Shown here: positions 1 to 8,644 of the stretch, piece by piece
Layout of the letters: each line of letters opens with the position of its first letter
How positions within the stretch are numbered: position 1 is the first letter of the stretch
DNA from: Roseovarius aestuariivivens
Lineage (GTDB): Bacteria; Pseudomonadota; Alphaproteobacteria; Rhodobacterales; Rhodobacteraceae
DNA: 64,000 nucleotides
Reading direction: 5' to 3'
Assembly: GCF_004761875.1 (NCBI RefSeq)
Contig: NZ_SJEY01000003.1
Span: 248,001-312,000 of the forward strand
The notes under the pieces: generated by a model
The model's database searches: none
What the model was told of the DNA's origin: nothing
Seen by the model: only the letters and a program-made list of their open reading frames with translations
Position numbers and translations under genes: made by a program

Positions 1-1263
1 CGGCAGGGCCTCGTAAAGAGCGCGCATGCGCGATCCCACACAGTGCACCCGGGCCAGACCGTCCATCGCCGGCAATCGCGCCAGATCGGCATGCAGGGTC
101 ATCTCGTCGGCGCCAAGTTCAAGCATCTCGCCCAGAATGGCGATGCGCCGCCCGGCGCTCACGCGCCCGATCCCGTCGCGCGGCTCGGCGGCGGCCAGCA
201 CCTCGAGCGAGGCAGCCATCGAGGCCGGGTTCGCGTTGAAGGCGTCGTCGATAAGGTCAATGGTCAGCGCCTCGTCGGCAATATCGAGACACAGTGTCTC
301 GCGCGTGCCGCGTCCGGCGGGCGGATGCCAGCGGCCCAGATCGCCGATCGCCACGGCCCGGTCCGCGCCGAGCGTCTCGGCGGCGGCGAGTACGGCAAGG
401 GCGTTTCTCGCGAAATGACGTCCCGCACTACCCACCTTGAAGACGAAGCGCCCCGCGCGGTCTTCGGCGTGGGCCACGGTGATCGCATCGTGTAGTTCCA
501 CCTGCGTGAGGCGCATATCGCAGGCATCCGTCTCGCCGAAGGTCACGATCCGCGCGCCAACAGCCTCGGCGGCCTCGCGCAGGATCGGCGCGGTCTCGAT
601 ATCTGCATTCAGGATCGCGGTGCCCCCGGGCTCCAGCCCGCTCAGGATCGATGCCTTTTCATGGGCGATCCCTTCGATATTCTTGAAAGCCTCCAGGTGC
701 GCGGGCGCGACGGTGGTGATGATGGCCACATGCGGGCGGGCCATCTGTGACAGCGGTGCGATCTCGCCGGGATGGTTCATGCCGATTTCGATCACGGCGA
801 ATTTCGTGTCGGCCGGCATTCGCGCCAGCGTCAGAGGCACGCCCCAATGATTGTTGTAGCTGGCTTCGGCCGCATGCGTGGTCCCCTGTCCACGCAGCAC
901 GTCGCGCAGCATTTCCTTCGTCGAGGTCTTGCCGACCGAACCCGTCACCGCCACCACCTGCGCCTTGGTGCGCGCCCGCGCGGCGCGGCCCAGGGCTTCG
1001 AGCGCAGGCAGAACCTCTTCGACGATCAGAAGCGGCGCATCCTCGGGCACGCCTTCGGGTCGGTGGCTGACCAGCGCCGCGGCGGCGCCCCTTTCCAGCG
1101 CTTGCGCCACAAACTCATGCCCGTCCCGCGCATCCTTCAGCGCCACGAAAAGATCGCCGGGCGATAGCGTGCGGGTGTCGATGGACACACCCTGCGCCTG
1201 CCAGTCACCGGTCGCCTGCCCACCCGTGGCGGCGGCGGCCTCGGCGGCGGTCCAAAGGCTCAT
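1..1263 (-). CDS. murF: MurF, UDP-MurNAc-tripeptide--D-Ala-D-Ala ligase (C-terminus off window)
   Basis: Adds D-Ala-D-Ala to UDP-MurNAc-tripeptide, the last cytoplasmic step in building the peptidoglycan stem peptide. The visible 421 residues begin MSLWTAAEA. They carry the Mur-ligase P-loop TGSVGKTSTKE near residues 107-117 and the central-domain stretch NNHWGVPLTLARMP. The family is usually about 450-480 residues, so roughly 30-60 residues lie beyond the left edge. Its ATG sits inside the murE stop (ATGA, 4-bp overlap), which implies translational coupling. The gene order murE-murF is the normal dcw order, and mraY would be expected next, outside the window. Confidence 0.95.
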   Translation of the reverse strand, partial: MSLWTAAEAAAATGGQATGDWQAQGVSIDTRTLSPGDLFVALKDARDGHEFVAQALERGAAAALVSHRPEGVPEDAPLLIVEEVLPALEALGRAARARTKAQVVAVTGSVGKTSTKEMLRDVLRGQGTTHAAEASYNNHWGVPLTLARMPADTKFAVIEIGMNHPGEIAPLSQMARPHVAIITTVAPAHLEAFKNIEGIAHEKASILSGLEPGGTAILNADIETAPILREAAEAVGARIVTFGETDACDMRLTQVELHDAITVAHAEDRAGRFVFKVGSAGRHFARNALAVLAAAETLGADRAVAIGDLGRWHPPAGRGTRETLCLDIADEALTIDLIDDAFNANPASMAASLEVLAAAEPRDGIGRVSAGRRIAILGEMLELGADEMTLHADLARLPAMDGLARVHCVGSRMRALYEALP

Positions 1264-2759
1264 GCCCCTTCCCCGTCCAGCGCGGCGACGGCGACACTGG
1301 CCTGTTCGCAATCGTCAAACGGAAAGATATCGTCGCCGACGATCTGCCCGGTCTCGTGACCTTTGCCGCAGATCAGCAGCGCATCGCCGGGGCCAAGCGC
1401 GTCGACGCCCCGCAAAATCGCTTCGGCCCGGTCGGCCACTTCCAGGACTTCGGCACGCGACCCTGCCGCGCCCGCGCCCTCCATGACCGCCGCGCGGATC
1501 GCAGCGGGATCTTCCGACCGCGGGTTGTCGTCGGTCACGATGACCATGTCGGCCGCTTCGGCTGCGGCGCGGCCCATCAGCGGGCGCTTTGTGCGGTCCC
1601 GGTCGCCTCCCGCGCCGACGATGGCGATAAGACGGCCCAGAACGTGCGGGCGCAGTGCTTCGATAGCGGTGGCGACCGCGTCTGGCGTATGGGCATAATC
1701 CACGAAAACCGACGCCCCGGTCGACCGGCTGGCCGCAAGCTGCATGCGGCCCCGAACGGTTTTCATATGCGCCAAGGTGGCGAACACCCGTTCGGGATCG
1801 GCACCGGCCGCAATCACCAGACCTGCGGCCAGAAGCACGTTATCGGCCTGGAAGCCCCCGATAAGGCCAAGCGAGACCTGAAAGACCTGCCCACGCCAGT
1901 CAAAGCGCAAGGTCTGCCCCGTAGGCGAAAAAACCCGGTTGAGCAGCCGCAGGTCCGCGCCTTCGTCACGTCCGACGGCCAGTACGTCCCGCCCCTTGGA
2001 ATTGGCAACGGCGGCCATCTTGGGCCCTCGCGGGTCGTCCACGTTGATCACCGCGATCCCGTCCTCGGGCAGCACGCGGCGGAAAAGCCCGGATTTGGCG
2101 TGGAAATAGTCGTCGAAATCGGCGTGGTAATCGAGATGGTCCTGGCTGAGGTTCGTGAATCCCGCGGCGACAAGCCGTACCCCGTCAAGCCGCCGTTGCG
2201 CCAACCCGTGAGAAGACGCTTCCATTGCGACATGGGTGATGCCCTGCGCGTCGGCCTCGGCTAGGGTGCGATGCAGGGTGATGGGTTCGGGCGTGGTATG
2301 GGCCAGCGGCGCCGACCATCCACCCTCGACGCCCGTGGTGCCCATATTGATCGCATCAAACCCCAGCTGGGTCCAGATCTGGCGGGTGAAGCTCGCCACC
2401 GAGGTCTTTCCGTTCGTCCCCGTCACGGCGACTACGACCTCGGGCTGTGCGCCGAACCACAAGGCCGCGGCAAAGGCCAATGTCTGGCGGGCGTCTTCGG
2501 CCACGATCAGAGCAGCATCGCTATTTGCAAGCGCGTCGGCGGCCAGTTTCACGCCTTCGCTGTCCGTCAGGATCGCCGCCGCCCCTTTTTCAAGCGCCAT
2601 CTCGATGAATTCCGCGCCGTGCCGCTCGGTCCCGGGCAGGGCCGCGAACAGCGTGCCCGTTCCGACCTGCCGGCTGTCGACGGCTAGACCGGTGACGTCT
2701 GTGTGCCGGCCGCCCTGGGCGGTCAGACCCAGCTCTCCCAAGGATTTGCTCTGCCCCAC
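1260..2759 (-). CDS. murE: MurE, UDP-MurNAc-Ala-Glu--meso-diaminopimelate ligase
   Basis: Cytoplasmic ligase that adds the third stem-peptide residue. The 499-residue length is typical. The ATP-binding TGTNGKTS lies at residues 113-120. DNPRSED at 411-417 is the motif that selects meso-diaminopimelate over lysine, so the wall should be the Gram-negative mDAP type. KGHE follows near residue 470. It begins 15 bp after the ftsI stop and overlaps murF by 4 bp, so it belongs to one leftward dcw transcript with rsmH, ftsL, ftsI and murF. Confidence 0.96.
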   Translation of the reverse strand: MGQSKSLGELGLTAQGGRHTDVTGLAVDSRQVGTGTLFAALPGTERHGAEFIEMALEKGAAAILTDSEGVKLAADALANSDAALIVAEDARQTLAFAAALWFGAQPEVVVAVTGTNGKTSVASFTRQIWTQLGFDAINMGTTGVEGGWSAPLAHTTPEPITLHRTLAEADAQGITHVAMEASSHGLAQRRLDGVRLVAAGFTNLSQDHLDYHADFDDYFHAKSGLFRRVLPEDGIAVINVDDPRGPKMAAVANSKGRDVLAVGRDEGADLRLLNRVFSPTGQTLRFDWRGQVFQVSLGLIGGFQADNVLLAAGLVIAAGADPERVFATLAHMKTVRGRMQLAASRSTGASVFVDYAHTPDAVATAIEALRPHVLGRLIAIVGAGGDRDRTKRPLMGRAAAEAADMVIVTDDNPRSEDPAAIRAAVMEGAGAAGSRAEVLEVADRAEAILRGVDALGPGDALLICGKGHETGQIVGDDIFPFDDCEQASVAVAALDGEGA

Positions 2760-2774
2760 CGCTTTGGCCTTCGA

Positions 2775-4568
2775 TTACTGGTTGGCGCTTGATGTCAGCG
2801 TTATACCGCTTAATGGCGCAGGTTCAATCTCGGGTCGCAATCCCAGAAGCGGCGCCACCCGGCGGGTGATCTCGGCGGCCACCGGCACCGCGGTCCAGCC
2901 CGCCGTGCGGCGCGGTTCGGATCCCGAGGTTTCGACGGGTTCGTCCAGCGTGACGACCAGAACATAGCGCGGATTATGTGCCGGAAAGACGCTGGCGAAG
3001 GTGGCGATCACCTTGTCGTCGTAATAGCCGCCGCCGCGTTCCTTCGGCTTGTCCGCCGTGCCGGTCTTGCCGCCGACGGCATAGCCTTCGACCTCGCCAA
3101 ATGTCGCGGTGCCTTCGGTCACCACGGCGCGCAACATGGTCATGACCTGCGCCGCCGTTCGCTCGGACACGACCCGCTCTCCCGCGGCATTGCCGCCGCC
3201 CTTCAGGACCGTCGGCGTCACCACGCGCCCGCCATTGGCCAGCGTCGCGAATCCCGCCGCGAGATGCAGCGGCGATGAGGACAGGCCATGCCCGTAGGAA
3301 ATCGTCATCGTTGACAGCTCGGACCACTTCGGTGGCAAAAGCGGCTTGCCGCCCTTGGCTTCCACGATCTCAAGCGCGGTCGGCTCGAAAAAACCGAGCT
3401 TTTGCAGAAACGCCTTCTGTCGCGCCGTCCCGATCATCTGCGCGATCCGCGCGGTGCCGATATTCGAGGATTTGATCAGCACCATGGCGGTGCTGAGTTC
3501 GGGGCCGTAATTGTGGAAATCGCGGATACGGTGCTTGCCCCACCGCAGCGGGCCCTTGGTATCGATCATCGTCGAGGGGTTGACGATCCCCAGATCCAGC
3601 GCCTGCGCGATGGCGAAGGTCTTGAAGGTCGAGCCAAGCTCGTAGACCCCCTGTACTGCCCGGTTGAAGAGCGGGCTGTCGGACGGGCTGCCCTCCACCG
3701 GCGGGGCAGGCCGGTCATTCGGGTCGAAATCCGGCAATGACGCCATGGCGAGCACCTCGCCGGTCTGCACCTCCATCAGAACCGCCGCAGCGCCCTTCGC
3801 GTTCATCAGCATCATGCCGCCTTCGAGCACCCGCTCGGTCGCGGATTGCACGGAAAGATCGATCGACAGTTCCAGCGGCAGATGCGCCCGGCCCGGATCA
3901 CGAAGGCGGTCGTCGAACTGTTTTTCGATACCGGCTACGCCGATCACCTCGGCGGCGTGTACGCCTTCCCGCCCGAAACTGGCTCCGCCAAGTATATGTG
4001 CGGCCAGTTTGCCATTGGGATAAAGCCGCATTTCGCGCGGTCCAAAAAGCAGGCCCGGCTCGCCGATGTCATGAACCGCCTGCATCTGTTCGGGGCTGAG
4101 CTTCTTCTTGACCCAAAGGAACTTGCGCTTGCCGGTAAAATCCTTCGTCAGACGCGCCACATCTAGATCGGGAAAGATATCGGCCAGCGCCTGCGCGGCG
4201 CGTTCGGGTTCGACCATCTGCTGAGGCTGGGCATAAAGGCTGTGGGTTTCGAAATTGGTGGCAAGGATGCGGCCCTTGCGGTCCACGATATCGGCGCGCT
4301 GCGCGACGATTTCAGCCCCGGCCACGCCCGCGCGCGGCTCGGCGGGTTCGGCATTCGCCAGAAGTCCCATCCGCGCGCCGATCGTGGCGAAGGCGCAGAA
4401 AAAGAACACGCCCAGCACCAAAAGACGCCCCTCGGCGCGAAGCCGGGCGCGGTCACGCATTTCCTCGTGGCGCAGCCGGATATTCTCACGCTCGATCACG
4501 TCCGGGTTTTCGCCCTTGTCACGGGCCGAAAGGATTCGCGCCAGCGGGCGCAGCGGCGTGCGGATCAT
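2775..4568 (-). CDS. ftsI: FtsI (PBP3), septal peptidoglycan transpeptidase
   Basis: Septum-specific D,D-transpeptidase of the divisome. The 597 residues have a single N-terminal membrane anchor at about 49-70, a class B PBP dimerisation domain, and the three penicillin-binding motifs: STFK with catalytic Ser313, SSN at 367-369, and KTGTAD near 505. Its start overlaps the ftsL stop (ATGA at 4565-4568). The cytoplasmic tail of about 48 residues ahead of the anchor is Arg-rich, a common feature of alphaproteobacterial FtsI. Confidence 0.95.
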   Translation of the reverse strand: MIRTPLRPLARILSARDKGENPDVIERENIRLRHEEMRDRARLRAEGRLLVLGVFFFCAFATIGARMGLLANAEPAEPRAGVAGAEIVAQRADIVDRKGRILATNFETHSLYAQPQQMVEPERAAQALADIFPDLDVARLTKDFTGKRKFLWVKKKLSPEQMQAVHDIGEPGLLFGPREMRLYPNGKLAAHILGGASFGREGVHAAEVIGVAGIEKQFDDRLRDPGRAHLPLELSIDLSVQSATERVLEGGMMLMNAKGAAAVLMEVQTGEVLAMASLPDFDPNDRPAPPVEGSPSDSPLFNRAVQGVYELGSTFKTFAIAQALDLGIVNPSTMIDTKGPLRWGKHRIRDFHNYGPELSTAMVLIKSSNIGTARIAQMIGTARQKAFLQKLGFFEPTALEIVEAKGGKPLLPPKWSELSTMTISYGHGLSSSPLHLAAGFATLANGGRVVTPTVLKGGGNAAGERVVSERTAAQVMTMLRAVVTEGTATFGEVEGYAVGGKTGTADKPKERGGGYYDDKVIATFASVFPAHNPRYVLVVTLDEPVETSGSEPRRTAGWTAVPVAAEITRRVAPLLGLRPEIEPAPLSGITLTSSANQ

Positions 4569-4918
4569 TCCCCGTCCTCCCGCGGTTCAAGGTTGATGAC
4601 ATCGATGGCATTCATGATCGGTAGCGGGTCGGGTTCGGGATAGCTGATCTGGTCAATCCGGCCGAACTGGTAGGGTTGCAGCGGCAAAAGCCCGAGACTG
4701 TCGAAATTGATCTCGGCCAGATCGCGAAGCCGGTCCGGACGGTTGAGATAGGCCCACTCCGCGTTGAGAACACGCAAACGCTGGCGGGCCTCCGAAATCT
4801 GGCTTTGCAGCGACACGGACCGCGCCTGCGCCTCCTGCGTCTGATAATTCTCGCGATAGGCCCAGAACGCGAGGCCAATGACCATGATGGCACTCAGAAC
4901 GTAAAGAACGCTACGCAT
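4565..4918 (-). CDS. ftsL: FtsL-like cell division protein
   Basis: Small bitopic divisome scaffold protein of 117 residues. It has one N-terminal membrane span (about residues 3-20), followed by a heptad-like, Gln/Arg-rich stretch (about 28-62) that fits a short periplasmic coiled coil. FtsL sequences diverge strongly, so the call rests on size, topology and its place between rsmH and ftsI. The gene starts 2 bp after the rsmH stop and overlaps ftsI by 4 bp. Confidence 0.85.
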   Translation of the reverse strand: MRSVLYVLSAIMVIGLAFWAYRENYQTQEAQARSVSLQSQISEARQRLRVLNAEWAYLNRPDRLRDLAEINFDSLGLLPLQPYQFGRIDQISYPEPDPLPIMNAIDVINLEPREDGE

Positions 4919-4920
4919 GG

Positions 4921-5901
4921 CTACACTCCCTTCAACATTGGCATTCCCAGGGCCTTGCGGTCTGACGGGCGCGGGGCGGCGTCCGTGCGGGTGCCCACGC
5001 GCAACTTGGCCGATCGCGCGCGCGGATTGGCGGCAAGCTCGTCTCGGTCGGCGGTGATCGCCTTGCGGGTCGCCTGGGTGAATTGCGGCTCCGGTTTTTC
5101 AACCACTGGCGCGTGCCGGCTGCCCTGTCCGCCGCCACCGCTCTTGGCCTGAAAGAAGCGCTTGACCATGCGGTCCTCGATGGAATGAAAGGTCACGACC
5201 GCCAGGTGCCCGCCGGGCTTGAGCGCGCGCTCGGCGGCGTCAAGTCCTTCGACAAGTTCGCCATATTCATCGTTCACCGCGATCCGGATAGCCTGAAAAC
5301 TGCGCGTGGCCGGATGCGCCTGCCCCGGCTTGGCTCGCGGCAGGCAGGCTTCGACGATCTCGGCCAGCCGCAGCGTGGTTTCGATCCGGGCCTCCACGCG
5401 GGCCCGCGCAATGGCGCGGGCGATACGGCGGCTGGCACGCTCTTCGCCATAAAGGTAAAGGATATCGGCCAAATCACCCTCGGGCAGGTCATTGACCAGA
5501 TCGGCCGCGCTCGGGCCGGACTGACTCATCCGCATATCCAAGGGTCCCTCCTTCAGGAAGGAAAAGCCGCGTTCGGCCCGGTCAAGCTGCATCGACGACA
5601 CGCCCAGATCCAGCACCACGCCATCAAGGTCCTGCCCATGGGCGTCGAGATTTGAAAACGTGTCCTGCACCAAGTCGACCCGGTCACCAAACTTCGTCGC
5701 CCAATCTTCGGCCAGTTCTATCGCCAGCGGATCGCGGTCGAGACCGATCACCTTCTGCGCGCCGGCCGTCAGCAAAGCGCGTGTATAGCCGCCCGCGCCG
5801 AGCGTGCCGTCCAGCCAGACGCCCGTGACAGGCGCCACGGCTTCGATCAGCGGCCCGATCAGAACCGGGATATGAGGGGCTTCGTTGGCAGCGGTCCCCA
5901 T
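4921..5901 (-). CDS. rsmH: RsmH (MraW), 16S rRNA C1402 N4-methyltransferase
   Basis: S-adenosylmethionine-dependent methyltransferase acting on C1402 in the ribosomal P site. It has 326 residues. [10 protein letters not shown] at the N-terminus and the SAM-binding loop [14 protein letters not shown] (about 31-44) are diagnostic; the [10 protein letters not shown] and ERGFSF motifs follow, and the C-terminus ends with an Arg/Lys-rich segment typical of the family. It lies 3 bp after the mraZ stop, the usual first pair of the division cluster. Confidence 0.96.
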   Translation of the reverse strand: MGTAANEAPHIPVLIGPLIEAVAPVTGVWLDGTLGAGGYTRALLTAGAQKVIGLDRDPLAIELAEDWATKFGDRVDLVQDTFSNLDAHGQDLDGVVLDLGVSSMQLDRAERGFSFLKEGPLDMRMSQSGPSAADLVNDLPEGDLADILYLYGEERASRRIARAIARARVEARIETTLRLAEIVEACLPRAKPGQAHPATRSFQAIRIAVNDEYGELVEGLDAAERALKPGGHLAVVTFHSIEDRMVKRFFQAKSGGGGQGSRHAPVVEKPEPQFTQATRKAITADRDELAANPRARSAKLRVGTRTDAAPRPSDRKALGMPMLKGV

Positions 5902-5904
5902 CGT

Positions 5905-6405
5905 TCAATCCTCGCCAGGCGGATCAATGAGGGTGAGCGGATCGAAATCGTCTGGCATCTCATCGAGCCACGCCTCGGTCTCTGCGGCCTCGACCTCGTC
6001 ATAGGTCTTGGCGTTCCAGATCTCGAAGTAATCGCCCATGGCAACCATCACCGCCTCGCCCTCCAACCCGATCTGCTGACGCAGCCGCTGGGGCAACACG
6101 ATGCGCCCGTCCTTATCGATTTCGGTGTCCCAGCTTTTGCCAAGTATCATGCGGCTGGCGCGCTTGCGCTCGGTCGAGCCGCGAGGAAGCTTGCGGATGC
6201 CCGCTTCGATCTCGGCCATAGCCTCGATCGTGTAGGCATGAAGACAATTCTTGAGGTGAGGCCCGTGCAGTACGACAAGGCGCGGCAGCGGGTTTTCAGG
6301 GCAACGCGGATCACCATCGGCAAGCACAGAGCGAAAATCAGCAGGGATCGACATCCGACCCTTGCTGTCAACCTTCTGGTTGAACTCGCCTCTGAAGCTC
6401 AGCAT
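5905..6405 (-). CDS. mraZ: MraZ, transcriptional regulator of the dcw cluster
   Basis: Ring-forming DNA-binding protein that represses its own operon in the bacteria where it has been studied. It has 166 residues with two SpoVT/AbrB-type half-domains marked by DSKGRMSIPADFR near the N-terminus and DKDGRIVLPQRLRQ in the second repeat. I chose the ATG at 6405 (MLSFRGEF). It puts the first domain at the normal distance and has a purine-rich GAGGCAGGCAG upstream, whereas the longer frame would need a TTG at 6444. Candidate TGGG operators lie in the 644-bp leader. Confidence 0.93.
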   Translation of the reverse strand: MLSFRGEFNQKVDSKGRMSIPADFRSVLADGDPRCPENPLPRLVVLHGPHLKNCLHAYTIEAMAEIEAGIRKLPRGSTERKRASRMILGKSWDTEIDKDGRIVLPQRLRQQIGLEGEAVMVAMGDYFEIWNAKTYDEVEAAETEAWLDEMPDDFDPLTLIDPPGED

Positions 6406-6695
6406 CACTGCTCTGCCTGCCTCTTCACTCTTGCGCCCGGACAAGCCCGGGCCTTGAACGGAAAACGGCGGATTGAGCTGCTGCCACTGCCCAATCCGCC
6501 GCCCTCGTCCCGCTCTGCGGGGTGTCCGACTGCGCGCGCCACCTGGGGGGATGTCTGCTCGCCCGCGCGCCGGATCTCTTTGTTCGATGAAGGCGGGTGC
6601 CTGTATGAAACCTGCTTATTTGGGATGTCTCAGTCGGGGTCTTGTGTGGTGCCCCTGTTCTTTATCCCGTCCTCATCGTGGTTCTATGGATGACA

Positions 6696-6719
6696 TGGGA
6701 ATTCATGGAACGCAATGGT
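6696..6719 (+). promoter_or_regulatory. Candidate MraZ-type repeat array on the opposite strand
   Basis: TGGG (6696), TGGA (6706) and TGGT (6716) are spaced exactly 10 bp apart on the plus strand. A sister array, TGGG at 6779 and TGGA at 6789, shares the flanking TGGGAATT(T/C)ATGGA. The orientation is opposite to mraZ, unlike the classical operator, so binding by MraZ is a guess from spacing and sequence. Confidence 0.35.
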
Positions 6720-6778
6720 TTTTTGAGGCGATAAGACACCGGATCTTGTTCAAGACAGGCCGCAGAAACAAGATGATG

Positions 6779-6792
6779 TGGGAATTTATGGA
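6779..6792 (+). repeat. Second copy of TGGGAATT-ATGGA
   Basis: This matches the copy at 6696-6709 at 13 of 14 bases, 83 bp away. The two copies frame the AT-richer centre of the mraZ leader. Confidence 0.45.
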
Positions 6793-6867
6793 CAGTAAAC
6801 GCATAACCTAGACGCTTCCTCGCAGAACAACACAATATATAGATGCATTGAGGCAGCACGAATGTTT

Positions 6868-6881
6868 CCCATAAAATCCCA
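6868..6881 (-). promoter_or_regulatory. Candidate MraZ operator, TGGG-N6-TGGG
   Basis: Read on the mraZ coding strand, two TGGG tetrads start exactly 10 bp apart, one helical turn. Known MraZ sites are direct TGGGN repeats with this spacing. The pair lies about 465 bp upstream of the chosen mraZ ATG, which is far for a promoter-proximal operator, so confidence is moderate. Confidence 0.4.
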
Positions 6882-6936
6882 AACTTTTTCGAAAGCAATG
6901 CGTTGAAGCAGAGTGATCCTGCCTCAAACGATCAGA

Positions 6937-6957
6937 TTTCCATGAGATTCATGGAAA
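6937..6957. promoter_or_regulatory. Perfect 9-bp inverted repeat TTTCCATGA-3-TCATGGAAA
   Basis: The two 9-bp arms are exact reverse complements with a 3-bp centre (GAT). There is no T-tract, so it looks more like a dimeric regulator site than a terminator. It lies 92 bp downstream of the GNAT stop and about 530 bp upstream of mraZ. Its ATGGAAA half resembles the TGG repeats nearby. Confidence 0.4.
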
Positions 6958-7049
6958 ATCGACGCGATTGATTCGCCGAATCGCCGCAGATCAAGTCCGC
7001 AGCACCGGCAGCTCCCATCGCAGTCCCATGATTTCCCGGAAATGTGCCG

Positions 7050-7565
7050 TCAGACGGAAGCACCAAGCCACTTGTACAACACAAATGCGTCCACATAGCC
7101 CGCCACCGGGTGCAAAAAGGCCCACGGCAACCGTCCGACGGTCTCGTATCCCAGCGACGCCCAAAGTCGAAGCGCGCCTTGGTTGGTGGCGACCACGAAA
7201 TTGAACTGCATCGCAAGATAGCCCAGGTCGCGCGCCACGTCCTGGCTGTGCAGGCACAAGGCCCGCGCCACGCCCCTGCCCCGCGCGGCCGGCGCGGTGA
7301 TGTAGCCGCAGTTGCACACATGCGCGCCGCCACCGGCCTGGTTGGTCTTGATGTAATAGGTGCCAAGGATCTCGCCCCCGGCTTCCGCCACATAGGTCGC
7401 GCGCGGGGCCTCGCACCAGTAGTCAAGCAAACGCTCGCGCGAAAGGCCCGGCTCAATGGCATAGGTGTCCCCCGCGCGCACCACGTCACGCAGGATCGGC
7501 CAGAGCACGTCAGCGTCGCTGTCGCGCACCAGCCGGATCGTCAGGCCAGACTCAGGCGTTAACAT
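7050..7565 (-). CDS. GNAT-family N-acetyltransferase
   Basis: 171 residues with the GNAT fold. It has the acetyl-CoA pyrophosphate loop in AARGRGVARAL (about 92-102) and the C-terminal motif with TNQGALRLWASLGYE. The substrate cannot be told from sequence. Its start overlaps the acuI stop by 14 bp, so it is the last gene of the dmdA-acuI run and is probably co-transcribed. A link to DMSP or acrylate metabolism is possible but rests only on position. Confidence 0.85.
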   Translation of the reverse strand: MLTPESGLTIRLVRDSDADVLWPILRDVVRAGDTYAIEPGLSRERLLDYWCEAPRATYVAEAGGEILGTYYIKTNQAGGGAHVCNCGYITAPAARGRGVARALCLHSQDVARDLGYLAMQFNFVVATNQGALRLWASLGYETVGRLPWAFLHPVAGYVDAFVLYKWLGASV

Positions 7566-8541
7566 CCACCACCACGCGGCCCTTCACCTGCCCTTTAAGG
7601 ATATCCGCCCCAAGCTGCGGCAGATCCGACAACGTCGCGGGCTGCACCATGGCTTCAAGCTTGTCCATCGGAAGGTCGCTTGCGATCCGCTTCCACGCGC
7701 GCAAGCGGTTGTCATAGGGCTGCATCACGCTGTCGATCCCCAGCAGATTCACACCGCGCAGGATGAAGGGTGTGATCAGCGCCCCTTCGATGGCCGCCCC
7801 ACCCGCCAGACCGATCGCCGCGACCGAGCTGCCGTATTCCATCTGCTTGAGCACCCGGCCCAGCATCGCCCCGGCGACGGCGTCCACGCAGCCGCCCCAG
7901 GTCTCGGCCTCCAGCGGCTTTTTCGTGACCTCGGTCAGATCCTCGCGCGCCACGATCTGGGTGGCGCCCAGGCCCTTGAGATACTCCGCCTGTTCGGGAC
8001 GCCCGGTGACCGCCGCCACCTCATGGCCCAGCTTGGACAGGATCGCAGTCGCCACGCTTCCCACGCCGCCCGCCGCGCCCGTGACAAGGATCGGCCCTTT
8101 CTTGATCCCCAGATCCTCGAGCGCCATCACCGCCAGCATCGCGGTGAAGCCAGCGGTGCCCACCGCCATCGCCTGCCGCGTGTCGAGCCCGTCGGGCAGC
8201 GGCACCAGCCAGTCGGCCTTCACCCGCGCTTTCTGCGAATAACCGCCCCAATGCGCCTCGCCCACGCGCCAGCCGGTCAGCACCACCTTGTCACCGGGTT
8301 TGTAGCGGTCGTCCGAGCTCTCCTCGACCGTTCCGGCAAAATCGATCCCCGGCACATGCGGATACTTGCGCACCAACCCGCCGCCCGGCCCGATGCAAAG
8401 CCCGTCTTTGTAGTTCACGGTGGAGTACTCGACGGCGACGGTTACGTCCGCCTCGGGCAGGTCCGCCTCGGAAATCTCCTTGACGGCGGCAGAGGTCTTG
8501 CCGCTTTCCTCGTCCTTTTCCACGACCAGCGCATTGAACAT
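7552..8541 (-). CDS. acuI: AcuI-type acryloyl-CoA reductase (NADPH, MDR superfamily)
   Basis: Zinc-independent medium-chain reductase that turns acryloyl-CoA into propionyl-CoA, detoxifying the acrylate made from DMSP. The 329 residues show an N-terminal GroES-like domain with VNYKDGLC and a Rossmann fold with GAAGGVGSVA at 155-164, as in the YhdH/AcuI branch. The start at 8541 has an AGGAGA ribosome-binding site. It lies 103 bp behind dmdA on the same strand, and the dmdA-acuI pair is well known in Roseobacter-group bacteria, which raises confidence above a generic MDR call. Confidence 0.9.
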   Translation of the reverse strand: MFNALVVEKDEESGKTSAAVKEISEADLPEADVTVAVEYSTVNYKDGLCIGPGGGLVRKYPHVPGIDFAGTVEESSDDRYKPGDKVVLTGWRVGEAHWGGYSQKARVKADWLVPLPDGLDTRQAMAVGTAGFTAMLAVMALEDLGIKKGPILVTGAAGGVGSVATAILSKLGHEVAAVTGRPEQAEYLKGLGATQIVAREDLTEVTKKPLEAETWGGCVDAVAGAMLGRVLKQMEYGSSVAAIGLAGGAAIEGALITPFILRGVNLLGIDSVMQPYDNRLRAWKRIASDLPMDKLEAMVQPATLSDLPQLGADILKGQVKGRVVVDVNA

Positions 8542-8644
8542 CTTGCTCTCCTTTATCCGTTTTCAGACCAAATCGGCCTGCTTTCATCGTCTCGTGCCGC
8601 CGCGCCAGCGCCATTTGGCGCTGCTGGACGGGTCACCGCGTCTT

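Larger units (their letters stand above)
6406..7049. promoter_or_regulatory. Long leader between the GNAT gene and mraZ
   Basis: This 644-bp stretch has no convincing gene. It is less GC-rich than its surroundings, especially 6660-6960. It holds TGG(G/A/T) repeats spaced 10 bp apart on both strands, an inverted repeat at 6937-6957 and a small dyad at 7031-7043. It most likely carries the mraZ operon promoter and operator region; the length is consistent with more than one promoter. Confidence 0.6.

Noticed and set aside
6406-6444. A longer MraZ from the TTG at 6444
   Set aside because: The extension (13 residues) is not like MraZ N-termini, and the ATG at 6405 gives the standard domain position.
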